From a virus: a stretch of DNA of 35,829 bases. The notes under the pieces are model-generated. The model ran no database searches and had not been told where the DNA came from. It was given only the letters and a program-made list of their open reading frames with translations. Shown here piece by piece: positions 20,738 to 27,504 of the stretch. The stretch covers positions 1-35,829 of the IMG/VR virus record IMGVR_UViG_3300031951_000597. The stretch is one strand, 5' to 3'. Each line of letters starts with the position of its first letter. Positions within the stretch are counted from its first letter, which is position 1. A program made the translations under genes and the position numbers.

Positions 20738-21763
20738 CTAAGCCGCCGCCTTTTTCTTGGGCGTCGCGCCGATCGTGTGGGGCCGTTTCTGCCCGATGGT
20801 CCCCACGGCGGCGGCCAAAGTGGCCGCATTCAGGTGGGCGTAGCGCTTCGTCGACCGGGGGTCGCGGTGGCCCAGGATCTGCCCCACGACGTACAGGTTC
20901 ACGCCCGCGTTCACCATCGCCGAGGCGGCCGAGTGGCGCAGATCGTGGAAGTGCACCTCGGGCATCCCGGCGGCCGCGCGTGTCCGGGCGAAGGCGTGCT
21001 GGATCGTGCTCTTCGAGGTCTTCAGCGGTAGCCGGTCGACCAGGTGGGCGATCTTGGGATGCGGCGGCACGGCGCGCACGTCGCCGTTCTTGGTGTCGCG
21101 CAGCATGATCAGCCCGCGCTCTAGCTCGGCCGTGCGCAGCTCGCCCAGGCGCAGGCCACTGTAGAACGCCAGCCGGATCGCCACCCGCGTGTCCGCGTGC
21201 GTGCAGGCCCTGGCCAGCCGCAGCATCTGCTCGCGGTCGATGTAGACCTGGCGCTCGTTGCGCACCGTCGGCAGCACCATCCTGGCCGTCGGGTCGCTCT
21301 CCGTGAGCCCGTGAGCCTTCCAGGCGTGCCTGCAGGCGGCCTTGAGCAGCGCGAGGCGGTTGCGTGCCGTGGCCACGCTGATCTCGTGTTCGGCGCGCCG
21401 CGCGCTCGCCGGGATGAGCCTGCGGGTGGCTACTTCGCGGGCGATCTCGGGGAGCTGCGACATCGGCCGGCCGACGAAGGCCCAGGCAATCGCGCCCAGG
21501 TGCTCGGCGGCGCTGCGGTGGCTCTTCAGGTGCTGCTTGTCGGCCAGGTAGAGGCCGACCGCGGTCTCGATCAGCGGGTCTGTTTGGTCGATGCCAGCCG
21601 CAACGGCGCAGAGGCGTGCGGTCTCGGCAGCATCGAAGGCGTCAGCTTGGGCTCGACTCCAGCCTTCCGGAAGCAGTCGAGAATGCCGGTGGCGGACGCC
21701 CGCCAGACTGCGCTTGAACTGCCACCGCCAGCGCTTGTTGCGGGGGTCCCATTGGATCGACAT
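20738..21763 (-). CDS. int: Tyrosine-type integrase
   Basis: A 341-aa site-specific recombinase. An N-terminal arm-binding-like part (WDPRNKRWRWQFKRSLAG) is followed by a core-binding region and the catalytic domain with Arg205 (SGLRLGEL), Lys225 (DTKNGD), His273 and Arg276 (HFHDLRHS), His299 (LGHRD) and Tyr308 (TKRYAHL). The C-terminus is basic (ATPKKKAAA). It is the last gene of the leftward operon, its stop 23 nt from the attP core, and should catalyse integration into tRNA-Leu. Its 5' end lies under the overlapping excisionase-candidate frame. Confidence 0.95.
   Translation of the reverse strand: MSIQWDPRNKRWRWQFKRSLAGVRHRHSRLLPEGWSRAQADAFDAAETARLCAVAAGIDQTDPLIETAVGLYLADKQHLKSHRSAAEHLGAIAWAFVGRPMSQLPEIAREVATRRLIPASARRAEHEISVATARNRLALLKAACRHAWKAHGLTESDPTARMVLPTVRNERQVYIDREQMLRLARACTHADTRVAIRLAFYSGLRLGELRTAELERGLIMLRDTKNGDVRAVPPHPKIAHLVDRLPLKTSKSTIQHAFARTRAAAGMPEVHFHDLRHSAASAMVNAGVNLYVVGQILGHRDPRSTKRYAHLNAATLAAAVGTIGQKRPHTIGATPKKKAAA
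20776..20793. repeat. Putative integrase arm-type site, right
   Basis: Second copy of the 18-bp direct repeat flanking the attP core. It lies within the last codons of the integrase gene, where it encodes GQKRPHT on the minus strand. Coding and binding-site constraint would then overlap. Confidence 0.45.
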
Positions 21764-21909
21764 GCTGCCCTGTAGGTGTCGACATCGGCCTGCTCGAAGC
21801 GTACCGCATCGCCGAATCGGTAGTGCGCAAGCCGGCCCGAGGCCGCCAGCTCGTAGACTTTGCGCTTGCTCAGCCCGAGCTGGGCCGCGACGTCGGCCGC
21901 AGTCAGCAC
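21571..21909 (-). CDS. Excisionase / MerR-like HTH protein candidate
   Basis: A 112-aa ORF from a GTG start. Residues 1-54 (LTAADVAAQLGLSKRKVYEL, then GRLAHYRFGDAVRFEQADVD) form an HTH_17/excisionase-type winged helix of the Xis/AlpA kind. The remaining ~58 residues lie entirely over the start of the integrase gene (193-nt overlap) and show no recognisable fold. The start overlaps the preceding gene by 7 nt. Position directly upstream of int supports a recombination directionality role. The long C-terminal overlap may be a by-product of high GC rather than selected sequence. Confidence 0.7.
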   Translation of the reverse strand: MLTAADVAAQLGLSKRKVYELAASGRLAHYRFGDAVRFEQADVDTYRAACRSNGTPATSAGGGSSSAVWRASATGILDCFRKAGVEPKLTPSMLPRPHASAPLRLASTKQTR

Positions 21910-22112
21910 GCCGGCCCCTTCAGCGCCTGCTCGATGGCTTGCAGCGTCTCGTCGTACTCGGCCAGCGTGTGCTGCGCCTCTGGCGGGTAGGTGCCGTTCG
22001 GCTGCAGCTCGGAGTCGGCCACGGCCATGCGGTCGATCGCAATGCAAGCCTGAGCCTGCAGCAGCGCCTCGCGCATGGCTTCGAGCTGAGCGGTGCGGAT
22101 CTTGCGGGCCAT
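21903..22112 (-). CDS. Small phage protein (69 aa), unknown
   Basis: A 69-aa helical protein (RTAQLEAMREALLQAQACIA, then HTLAEYDETLQAIEQAL). It lies between the MazG-like gene and the excisionase candidate, with a 2-nt gap on one side and 7-nt overlap on the other. Both helices are amphipathic and may form a helical hairpin. No function assigned. Confidence 0.65.
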   Translation of the reverse strand: MARKIRTAQLEAMREALLQAQACIAIDRMAVADSELQPNGTYPPEAQHTLAEYDETLQAIEQALKGPAC

Positions 22113-22114
22113 CG

Positions 22115-22549
22115 TCAGAACCTCTTGCCGCCCTCGGCCGCCCGGGCCTGCAGCGTGTGGTCGGCGCGCCGCGCGTTGTAGCTCATCTTTTCGGCCAGTG
22201 CGCCGGCCAGATCCAGGCCAAGCCCGCCGGCCATGTCGCAGATCCGGATCACCGCGTCGGCCAGCTCGACCTCGAGCATCGGCCGGTGCGGCAGGTGGTC
22301 GTCGGCCAGGCGCTTGCGGGCGCCCTCCATCGCCTCGCTGATCTCGGAGTGCACCAGGCAGAGAAGCTCGCCGACGTTACGCGGCGGCTGGCTGTGAGCC
22401 TCGATTGCCCAGTTGCATGTGAGGTCGGCACCGGTGACGATGTCAGTCCACCATCCCTGCCGGCGCGCCTGGCCGTGGCAGATCTCAACGAGCTTCTCGA
22501 CGTGGTGGTGCAGCAGCACCTCCTGGTTGGACATGGGCTTGTGCGTCAT
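22115..22549 (-). CDS. MazG-like nucleotide pyrophosphohydrolase, paralogue A
   Basis: A 144-aa protein with the features of all-alpha NTP pyrophosphatases: EISEAMEGARK in the first metal-binding helix and MLEVELADAVIRICDMAG in the second, giving the paired acidic motifs EExxE and ExxD. Such enzymes hydrolyse NTPs or dNTPs to monophosphates; in phages they may adjust nucleotide pools or alarmone signalling, which is inference here. A Met-Thr start at 22549 is in an ATGA overlap with the upstream gene. It is a paralogue of 25296-25727; the 5' 280 bp match at 269 of 280 positions, whereas the 3' part has clearly diverged. Confidence 0.8.
   Translation of the reverse strand: MTHKPMSNQEVLLHHHVEKLVEICHGQARRQGWWTDIVTGADLTCNWAIEAHSQPPRNVGELLCLVHSEISEAMEGARKRLADDHLPHRPMLEVELADAVIRICDMAGGLGLDLAGALAEKMSYNARRADHTLQARAAEGGKRF
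22261..22540. repeat. High-identity block shared by the two MazG-like genes, copy A
   Basis: This 280-bp block matches 25442-25721 at 269 positions (96%), in direct orientation with a 3181-bp offset. Identity falls to roughly two thirds in the 3' part of the genes and vanishes upstream of the starts. The sharp edges suggest recent gene conversion or recombination. Confidence 0.9.
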
Positions 22550-22698
22550 GCCCGGCCCTCCGCTTTCGAGCACGCCTCGCGCTCGGCTTCCTCAGCCGCT
22601 CGAATGGCACGCTCCACCTTGGCCAGCAGGCTGTTTGGGCCGTCGTTCACAATCGACGGATGCCAGTCCATCAGCTTGATGATCTCGTCGCGTTTCAT
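22546..22698 (-). CDS. Small phage protein (50 aa), unknown
   Basis: A 50-aa ORF (KRDEIIKLMDWHPSIVNDGP, then LLAKVERAIRAAEEAEREAC). A short loop separates two helices. Its stop overlaps the MazG-like start (ATGA). Small proteins with EIIxLxxW near the N-terminus occur in phage accessory operons without known roles. Confidence 0.6.
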   Translation of the reverse strand: MKRDEIIKLMDWHPSIVNDGPNSLLAKVERAIRAAEEAEREACSKAEGRA

Positions 22699-22730
22699 TC
22701 GTGCTCCACGAAGATGCGCCAGCACCGCCG

Positions 22731-22781
22731 TCAGATGATCCAGCCGCGCATGGCGCGACGGTGGCAGTGTTCGCAGGTCAT
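22731..22781 (-). CDS. 16-residue mini-ORF with CxxC motif
   Basis: A 16-codon frame, MTCEHCHRRAMRGWII, starts in an ATGA overlap with the stop of the ASCH-like gene. The CEHCH start looks like the beginning of the small zinc-knuckle proteins found in phage operons, but it ends far too early. It could be a truncated remnant, a translational coupling device, or chance. It occupies most of the otherwise empty 79-nt gap before the next gene. Confidence 0.3.
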   Translation of the reverse strand: MTCEHCHRRAMRGWII

Positions 22782-23416
22782 TGCGGCACCCTCCGAAACT
22801 CGACCACCCAGACCCACGGGTTCGCGTCCCATGAGCCGGGGCCGTTGATGGATTCCCACAGGGCGCGGTAGGCCAAATGGGGGAAAGCGGTTGGTATCTT
22901 GAAGTCACGGCCAGCCTGTTGCAGTGACGCTGAATCGCCTGCGAGCGGACCGCGATACCACCCGGGGAAGCCAGCGCCGCGCTCGATTCCCTCCGCTATC
23001 GCATCCACCTCGCTGATGTCCTGCAGGCGCTCCACGCGGACGCCGGTGACTTCAAGAGTGATGCGGCTGGCCCAGCGGGGCATGTGGATGGATGGCGACC
23101 ACCGGCCGCCGTTTGGGTCATCCGCGTCTGCCCGATAGACCGTGCTCGCGGGCCGGCTCGGGATGCTGACGCTGGCCTCCCAGCAGTAGTCGGCCGGCTC
23201 GTGGATGAATGACTCCCGCACCCACAGCCGATCGCCGGGCTGGCCGTAGGGGCAGAGCCGAGCCTTGTGCTCGTCGCCCGCGATCTCGCACGGCGCCATG
23301 TGGCAGCCGAAGTCAGGGTCTTTGCGCGGCTTCACCACCCTCCGCGTCTGCGTCTTCGTGCCAGCCAAGATCGCGCGCACCATCGGCGCGCTGAACAGGA
23401 TCGGGCGCTCTTTCAT
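22778..23416 (-). CDS. ASCH-domain-like phage protein
   Basis: A 212-aa protein beginning RPILFSAPMVRAILAGTKTQ followed by TRRVVKP, the entry motif of the ASCH/PUA-like phage family. It continues with GDRLWVRESF, HMPRWASRITLEVTGVRVER, LQDISEVDAIAEGIE and RALWESINGPGSWDANPWVW. ASCH domains are predicted RNA- or modified-base-binding modules; the role in this phage family is unknown. The start at 23416 overlaps the preceding stop (ATGA); the longer frame upstream is Arg-rich shadow sequence. Confidence 0.8.
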   Translation of the reverse strand: MKERPILFSAPMVRAILAGTKTQTRRVVKPRKDPDFGCHMAPCEIAGDEHKARLCPYGQPGDRLWVRESFIHEPADYCWEASVSIPSRPASTVYRADADDPNGGRWSPSIHMPRWASRITLEVTGVRVERLQDISEVDAIAEGIERGAGFPGWYRGPLAGDSASLQQAGRDFKIPTAFPHLAYRALWESINGPGSWDANPWVWVVEFRRVPQ

Positions 23417-23814
23417 GCCGCCCCCCGCATCGCGCGCAGTTCGTAGCCCGTCTTGATCGGTGCCGGCACCTTCAGCAGCCGGCCCGACGGCCCGCGCCAC
23501 TGCCAGCGCATTCCGATCACGGCCCGCGCGAGGTCCATGCCGTAGCCGCTGGAGTGGTCGCACGCATCCTCCTCGACGCTGCCGTAGCACCAGCCGCCGC
23601 ACTCGTCGCTCAGCCACTGGCGAACCACCATGCAGTGCCCGCAGGTCTTGTGCACGGTGATGCGGCCATCCCAGACGTAGGTTTCGCGGAGATACCGCTC
23701 TCCCGTGCCGATGCGGCGCGCGCACTCCGCGCACTTGTGCTCGCGGCGGGCGGTCACATACCGCCCCGGCCCGAGGCCGGTGACGGTGCCGTCGGCGTCG
23801 TCGACCATGCACAT
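23413..23814 (-). CDS. Cysteine-rich zinc-ribbon-like phage protein
   Basis: A 133-aa protein with HKCAECARRI near residue 29 and HKTCGHC around residue 59, two CxxC knuckles that probably bind one zinc ion. The later CGGWCYGSVEEDACDHSSGY is a further Cys/His cluster. The fold may be a treble-clef. Such genes are common in phage accessory operons; no activity is established here. It overlaps its downstream neighbour by ATGA and its upstream neighbour by one base (TGATG). Confidence 0.7.
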   Translation of the reverse strand: MCMVDDADGTVTGLGPGRYVTARREHKCAECARRIGTGERYLRETYVWDGRITVHKTCGHCMVVRQWLSDECGGWCYGSVEEDACDHSSGYGMDLARAVIGMRWQWRGPSGRLLKVPAPIKTGYELRAMRGAA

Positions 23815-24305
23815 CAGAACGCCCCCTTTGCGACCTGGAAGCAAGGCACGCCGGCTGCTCGCCACATGGCCACCACTTTGTCGCGGTCGTCGAAGACGGC
23901 AGTCAGGCGAGCAAACTCCGGCTGCTCGAGATCGTGCAGCCACTGCCGCTTGAGATCCTCGTCTGGCGTGTAGTCTCCGGCGGCGCGCATGCGAAAACGT
24001 TCCGGTGCGCCAAAAGGCCACGCGGGCAGAAAGCCGTTTGGCTTTCCAAAGCAGCCGTGTTTGCAGAGCCACTCGACTGTCTGAGTCTTGACCTCATCGC
24101 TGCGCCCTGACCAGATCCAGCATTCGGCTCCGGCTTTGCGCAGGGATTGCAAGGTGCGAATTACCGGCACGTTCGGCTGGTCGTCCACGCACGCAGCGAA
24201 GAACTTGCGCCAGCGGTCTGGGTCTTCCTTGTTGTCCAGAAGGTGCTGGCGGTGCTCGGTGAGCGCCAGCGTGCCGTCCAGGTCGAAGATGTAAAGCGGG
24301 GTCAT
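23814..24305 (-). CDS. HAD-family phosphatase (polynucleotide 3'-phosphatase-like)
   Basis: A 163-aa haloacid dehalogenase-type phosphatase. Motif I is Asp8-x-Asp10 (IFDLDGTLALTEHR), motif II lies in IWSGRSD, and the acidic motif is FDDRDKVVAMW. A conserved WRKFF-AACVDDQPN segment follows motif I. This architecture is that of phage proteins related to the phosphatase domain of T4 polynucleotide kinase, which removes 3' phosphates from nucleic acid ends. No kinase domain is present. Substrate is not known; it could also act on nucleotides. Confidence 0.82.
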   Translation of the reverse strand: MTPLYIFDLDGTLALTEHRQHLLDNKEDPDRWRKFFAACVDDQPNVPVIRTLQSLRKAGAECWIWSGRSDEVKTQTVEWLCKHGCFGKPNGFLPAWPFGAPERFRMRAAGDYTPDEDLKRQWLHDLEQPEFARLTAVFDDRDKVVAMWRAAGVPCFQVAKGAF

Positions 24306-24715
24306 TGCGTGCCTTCCGCTTGGACTCGACGCCACATGAACGCGGGCGGCTCGCGCATCACCCACAGATGCCGCATGTTGGCTACGTTCACCACATCACC
24401 GGCCGGCGGATACAGCTCCACGGCAACAGCCATTGGGTACCCGCACTGCGCCTTGATGTCCTGCAGCTCGTCCCACGTCAGGTTGTCGCTCCAGCGGTCG
24501 CCGGTCAGCGTCGTCCGGTTCACGGTAAGCCTCACGCAAGCTGGCGCGGGCGCGTCAAATTCCTGAACCAGGTAGTCACGCGAGCGCCAGACACGCCGCT
24601 GCGGGCCTTGCGGGTTTGGCCACTCCTCGCGTGGGATGAGCCGCAATTCGCCCGGCATCTTGGCGTTTTTCCGTTGCAGTTCGCGCCGCTGCGCCCGAGT
24701 CGTCACAATGCTCAT
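24302..24715 (-). CDS. Conserved phage protein, DUF7694-like
   Basis: A 137-aa protein with RRELQRKNAKMPGELRLIPR, VWRSRDYLVQEF, LTVNRTTLTGDRWSDNLTWD, LQDIKAQCG and VVNVANMRHLWVM. The order of these segments matches the DUF7694 family, common in temperate phages with no known function. Its ends overlap both neighbours by ATGA. Confidence 0.72.
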   Translation of the reverse strand: MSIVTTRAQRRELQRKNAKMPGELRLIPREEWPNPQGPQRRVWRSRDYLVQEFDAPAPACVRLTVNRTTLTGDRWSDNLTWDELQDIKAQCGYPMAVAVELYPPAGDVVNVANMRHLWVMREPPAFMWRRVQAEGTQ

Positions 24716-25296
24716 GGCCGGCCCTCCGCTTTGTCGATCGCGGCGCGGGCCGCCCGGTGCAACGGTGAGATGACGCCGTCGCCGTGCGCGCTGGCGTGGT
24801 GGTCCCACAGGCCGACGATGCCGATCAGCGCCTGCAGCAAATCCGGGGCAGCGGCCATCAACTGCACATTGGCCGGCAGCGCCGAGTGCGCGGTGGTGTT
24901 CTCGGTGGTCGAGAGCTTGGCGACGGTCGTGCTGTCGGCCTCGACGATGAAGGCAACGGCGCCGCCCTCGAAGAGGTACTGCCATGGCCCCGGGGTGTGG
25001 CGCGGCCTCGGCTCCCGCTCCCGCATCGACTGCGTCAACTTGTGCGCCGTCCAGTCTCTGAACCATGTGCGCAGGAACTCGCGAGACGATTGCCGCACAT
25101 GGCACCTAGCCAGCCCGTCGATGATCTGGTCAAGCTGGTCAACGCTGGGCTCTCGCGGCGGCTCCTGCCCCTCCTGCTCCAGCGCGGCGCGCTGACAGTG
25201 TTTGCGTATGCGGCACCACGGCATCCCGGTGCAGTCGCTCTCCTCGGCGCACTGCTCCGGCCGCGCCAGCGCGGCGCGGAGGGCTGGGGTTTGCAT
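24712..25296 (-). CDS. Ead/Ea22-like phage accessory protein
   Basis: A 194-aa protein of two parts. Residues 1-90 include a cluster of cysteines (EQCAEESDCTGMPWCRIRKH) and a helix (DQLDQIIDGLARCHV). Residues ~98-194 contain the HTPGPW motif and NVQLMAAAPDLLQALIGI, characteristic of Ead/Ea22-type phage proteins. The fusion of a Cys-rich N-terminus to the HTPGPW part is a little unusual. Role unknown. It overlaps the MazG-like paralogue B by one base. Confidence 0.68.
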   Translation of the reverse strand: MQTPALRAALARPEQCAEESDCTGMPWCRIRKHCQRAALEQEGQEPPREPSVDQLDQIIDGLARCHVRQSSREFLRTWFRDWTAHKLTQSMREREPRPRHTPGPWQYLFEGGAVAFIVEADSTTVAKLSTTENTTAHSALPANVQLMAAAPDLLQALIGIVGLWDHHASAHGDGVISPLHRAARAAIDKAEGRP

Positions 25297-25727
25297 CAGA
25301 ACGCCTTCCCGCCGCCAGCCCTGCGGCTATCCGGCTTGTGGTCTTCGCGCTTGGCGTTGTAGGCCAGCTTCTCGGCGATGGCGCCCGGCAGATCCAGGCC
25401 CAGGCCACCGGCCATGTCAAAGATGCGGATCACGGCGTCGGCGAGTTCGACCTCGAGCATCGGCCGGTGCGGCAGGTGGTCGTCGGCCAGGCGCTTGCGG
25501 GCGCCCTCCATCGCTTCGCTGATCTCTGAGTGCACCAGGCAGAGAAGCTCGCCGACGTTGCGCGGCGGCTGGCTGTGAGCCTCGATTGCCCAGTTGCATG
25601 TGAGGTCGGCACCGGTGACGATGTCAGTCCACCATCCCTGCCGGCGCGCCTGGCCGTGGCAGATCTCGACCAGCTTCTCGACGTGGTGGTGCAGAAGCAC
25701 TTCCTGGTTCGACATGGGTTTGCTCAT
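25296..25727 (-). CDS. MazG-like nucleotide pyrophosphohydrolase, paralogue B
   Basis: A 143-aa paralogue of 22115-22549 with the same acidic pairs (EISEAMEGARK; MLEVELADAVIRIFDMAG). Residues ~5-105 are nearly identical between the copies, including an unusual N-terminal extension (LLHHHVEKLVEICHGQARRQ, then GWWTDIVTGADLTCNWAIEA). The C-termini differ (AGGLGLDLPGAIAEKLAYNA here), so the two may differ in regulation or partner. Coupled upstream by an ATGA overlap. Confidence 0.8.
   Translation of the reverse strand: MSKPMSNQEVLLHHHVEKLVEICHGQARRQGWWTDIVTGADLTCNWAIEAHSQPPRNVGELLCLVHSEISEAMEGARKRLADDHLPHRPMLEVELADAVIRIFDMAGGLGLDLPGAIAEKLAYNAKREDHKPDSRRAGGGKAF
25442..25721. repeat. High-identity block shared by the two MazG-like genes, copy B
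   Basis: Partner of 22261-22540. Recombination between these direct repeats would delete 3181 bp, removing the ASCH-like, zinc-ribbon, HAD, DUF7694-like and Ead-like genes in one step and leaving one hybrid MazG-like gene. Confidence 0.9.
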
Positions 25728-25987
25728 CGAATCCTGTGCACCGTGCGCTGGGTGATGCCTGCGGGCAACTGCTCGTCGGCAGTCTTCTCCGGCTCCATAA
25801 ACGTGCTCGCGCCGCCTCCGCTCTCCTTGAGGTAGTCGGTCTCGACGCGCGCAAGCTCGATCAGCCTCTTGCTCAGCTCGTTGACGCCGCGGGCCTGCTC
25901 GGCCTCGATGCTGCCGTCGCGCACCTGGGCGATGGTCTCGAACAGGACGGCGCGCAGCGCGCCGATCGTGTGGTCATTGGCCGCCAT
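25724..25987 (-). CDS. Small phage protein (87 aa), unknown
   Basis: An 87-aa protein, helical through residue ~55 (IGALRAVLFETIAQVRDGSI, then EAEQARGVNELSKRLIELAR), ending in a flexible tail (TADEQLPAGITQRTVHRIR). The pattern is common among phage accessory genes next to MazG-like and HNH genes. Start at 25987 is within a 14-nt overlap with the HNH gene. Confidence 0.68.
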   Translation of the reverse strand: MAANDHTIGALRAVLFETIAQVRDGSIEAEQARGVNELSKRLIELARVETDYLKESGGGASTFMEPEKTADEQLPAGITQRTVHRIR

Positions 25988-26651
25988 CGCGGACCTCCTT
26001 CTGACGGTTGAGAATGCGGGTGAGCACGCCGCGCAGCCGCGACAGCTGGGCGATCTCCGGCCCATGCCGGTGCACGCTGTTGCGCCGGCCAAGCTCGGCC
26101 CGCGAGACGCACTCGAGCAGCTCGACGCGGATGCAGGCCGGGTCGGTCGAGCGCTGCTGCTGGTCCTTCCAGGCGATCAGGTGGCCCTCTGGCACCGGGC
26201 CGTGCGCCTGCTCCCAGACGTACCGGTGGTACATCACCCAGTCGTGCGGCGGGTACCCGGTCTCGCGTACCTTGATTTGCAGGTAGTTCGATGGGCCAAT
26301 GCGAAGGCTGCCGAGCGCCGCCGCGTTGTGCGGGCGGTGGCCTGGCTTGAAAACGGTCGCCGGCGACATCACCACGCCCTTGCGCCCTTTGGTCCATGGG
26401 ACGTTGCCCGGCTGGAAGCGCGAGCCCATGCCGCGCACGCCGTCCAAGCGCCCGCCGGCCGGGCCGTTGAGGAACTCCGCGGCCTTGCGAAGTCCCATCG
26501 CGCCGGCGCGTTTTGCCACCGCCGAGTAGGTCGCCCCGAACTCGTCGGCCAGCTCCTGCGTGCGTGTCGTCGCGAAGGCCTCGCGCAGGCGCTCGAGCTG
26601 CTGCTCGGTCGGCCGCCAGCGCGGCTGGTTGATGCCGCGGCTGCGTGTCAT
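25974..26651 (-). CDS. HNH endonuclease-family protein with N-terminal HTH
   Basis: A 225-aa protein. Residues 1-70 contain a DNA-binding helix-turn-helix-like region (LREAFATTRTQELADEFGAT, YSAVAKRAGAMGLRK), then a linker (GSRFQPGNVPWTKGRKG, FKPGHRPHN). The C-terminal HNH-like core has HRYVWEQAHGPVPEGHLIAW and LLECVSRAELGRRNSVHRHG. The order is that of phage HNH proteins acting as homing or genome-associated nucleases. The site where many HNH enzymes have a second histidine reads AWKD here, so activity cannot be assumed. It overlaps both neighbours by a few bases. Confidence 0.78.
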   Translation of the reverse strand: MTRSRGINQPRWRPTEQQLERLREAFATTRTQELADEFGATYSAVAKRAGAMGLRKAAEFLNGPAGGRLDGVRGMGSRFQPGNVPWTKGRKGVVMSPATVFKPGHRPHNAAALGSLRIGPSNYLQIKVRETGYPPHDWVMYHRYVWEQAHGPVPEGHLIAWKDQQQRSTDPACIRVELLECVSRAELGRRNSVHRHGPEIAQLSRLRGVLTRILNRQKEVRDGGQ

Positions 26652-27022
26652 TGCGCTGCCACCGCCTTCGCCGCCCAGGCGCGCATGTCGGCCAGTGCCT
26701 GGGCGTACCCGCGCTGGTATGCCTGCTTCTCGATGCGCTCGACCTCGGCATCGCCGAGCCCCATGAGCCCTTGCGGGATCCACGAGGCCGGCGTGCGCGC
26801 TGACGGCACTGACGCATCGCCAGGATGTCGAGGGCTGCACCGGTACACCAGGCGCCTGCCGACGCCGACGACCGTATCGACAACGCCCTGCTCGATCATC
26901 GGTTTGAGCAGCGTGACGACCTGTTTCGGTGCGCAGTCGCCGGCCACCGAGAGCTCGGCCGCATTCGCGCCAGTGAGCCCGCGCGCGCGCAGCAGCTCCA
27001 TCATGCGATCAGCTTTGGTCAT
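26648..27022 (-). CDS. Winged-helix-like phage protein (124 aa)
   Basis: A 124-aa protein whose first 60 residues (KADRMMELLRARGLTGANAA, CAPKQVVTLLKPMIEQGVVD) resemble a winged helix. A proline/serine linker follows, then a helical C-terminus (DAEVERIEKQAYQRGYAQAL). Possibly a regulator, but no target is evident. ATGA overlaps on both sides. Confidence 0.65.
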   Translation of the reverse strand: MTKADRMMELLRARGLTGANAAELSVAGDCAPKQVVTLLKPMIEQGVVDTVVGVGRRLVYRCSPRHPGDASVPSARTPASWIPQGLMGLGDAEVERIEKQAYQRGYAQALADMRAWAAKAVAAQ

Positions 27023-27504
27023 GCGGCTGCCTCCGCGCCCGATGCGGCCTGCTGCGCAGCCGTGTCTTGCAGGCGCATCGCCAACAGCCGCGACCGCTGG
27101 ATGGCCAGCGCCCTGACGTCAAGGTAGGGCAGCGCCTCGCGCGCCGCGTCGACCGCGCGCGACACGGCGTGCAGCTCGTGGTCATACATGCGCTCGAGCG
27201 CTTCGGGCTGCCCGGCCGCGCGGCGAGCCGCAGCACGGTCCGCGGCGGCGTTCATCGCCAGCGCCGCGCTCGAGATCGCAATCGAGAGTTCGTGGCGCTT
27301 GCCGAAGCGCATCAGCGTCACCGGGCCGATGGTGTTGAGCAGCGTGGCAATGGCGTCGAAGTGATCGGCCGTCGGCGCGCGCAGGTGCAGGCCGGTCTCC
27401 GCCAGGCGGAAGCACTCCTCGAACATGTCGAGCAGGCCCTGCGTGATCGGCGCGTTCACCAGGCGCGGCCGGTACGGGCGCCGCGGGCGCTTACCGGTCG
27501 GCAT
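27019..27504 (-). CDS. Conserved helical phage protein (161 aa)
   Basis: A 161-aa protein with a basic N-terminus (TGKRPRRPYRPRLVNAPITQ) and a helical body (DMFEECFRLAETGLHLRAPT, FDAIATLLNTIGPVTLMRFG). I have no name for the family, although similar proteins occur in early operons of temperate phages. The start is in a 14-nt overlap with the kinase gene. Confidence 0.65.
   Translation of the reverse strand: MPTGKRPRRPYRPRLVNAPITQGLLDMFEECFRLAETGLHLRAPTADHFDAIATLLNTIGPVTLMRFGKRHELSIAISSAALAMNAAADRAAARRAAGQPEALERMYDHELHAVSRAVDAAREALPYLDVRALAIQRSRLLAMRLQDTAAQQAASGAEAAA

Noticed and set aside
23417-23812. N-terminal extension of the ASCH-like gene to 23812
   Set aside because: The upstream part is Arg-rich shadow of the zinc-ribbon gene; the family start motif begins at 23416 in an ATGA overlap.
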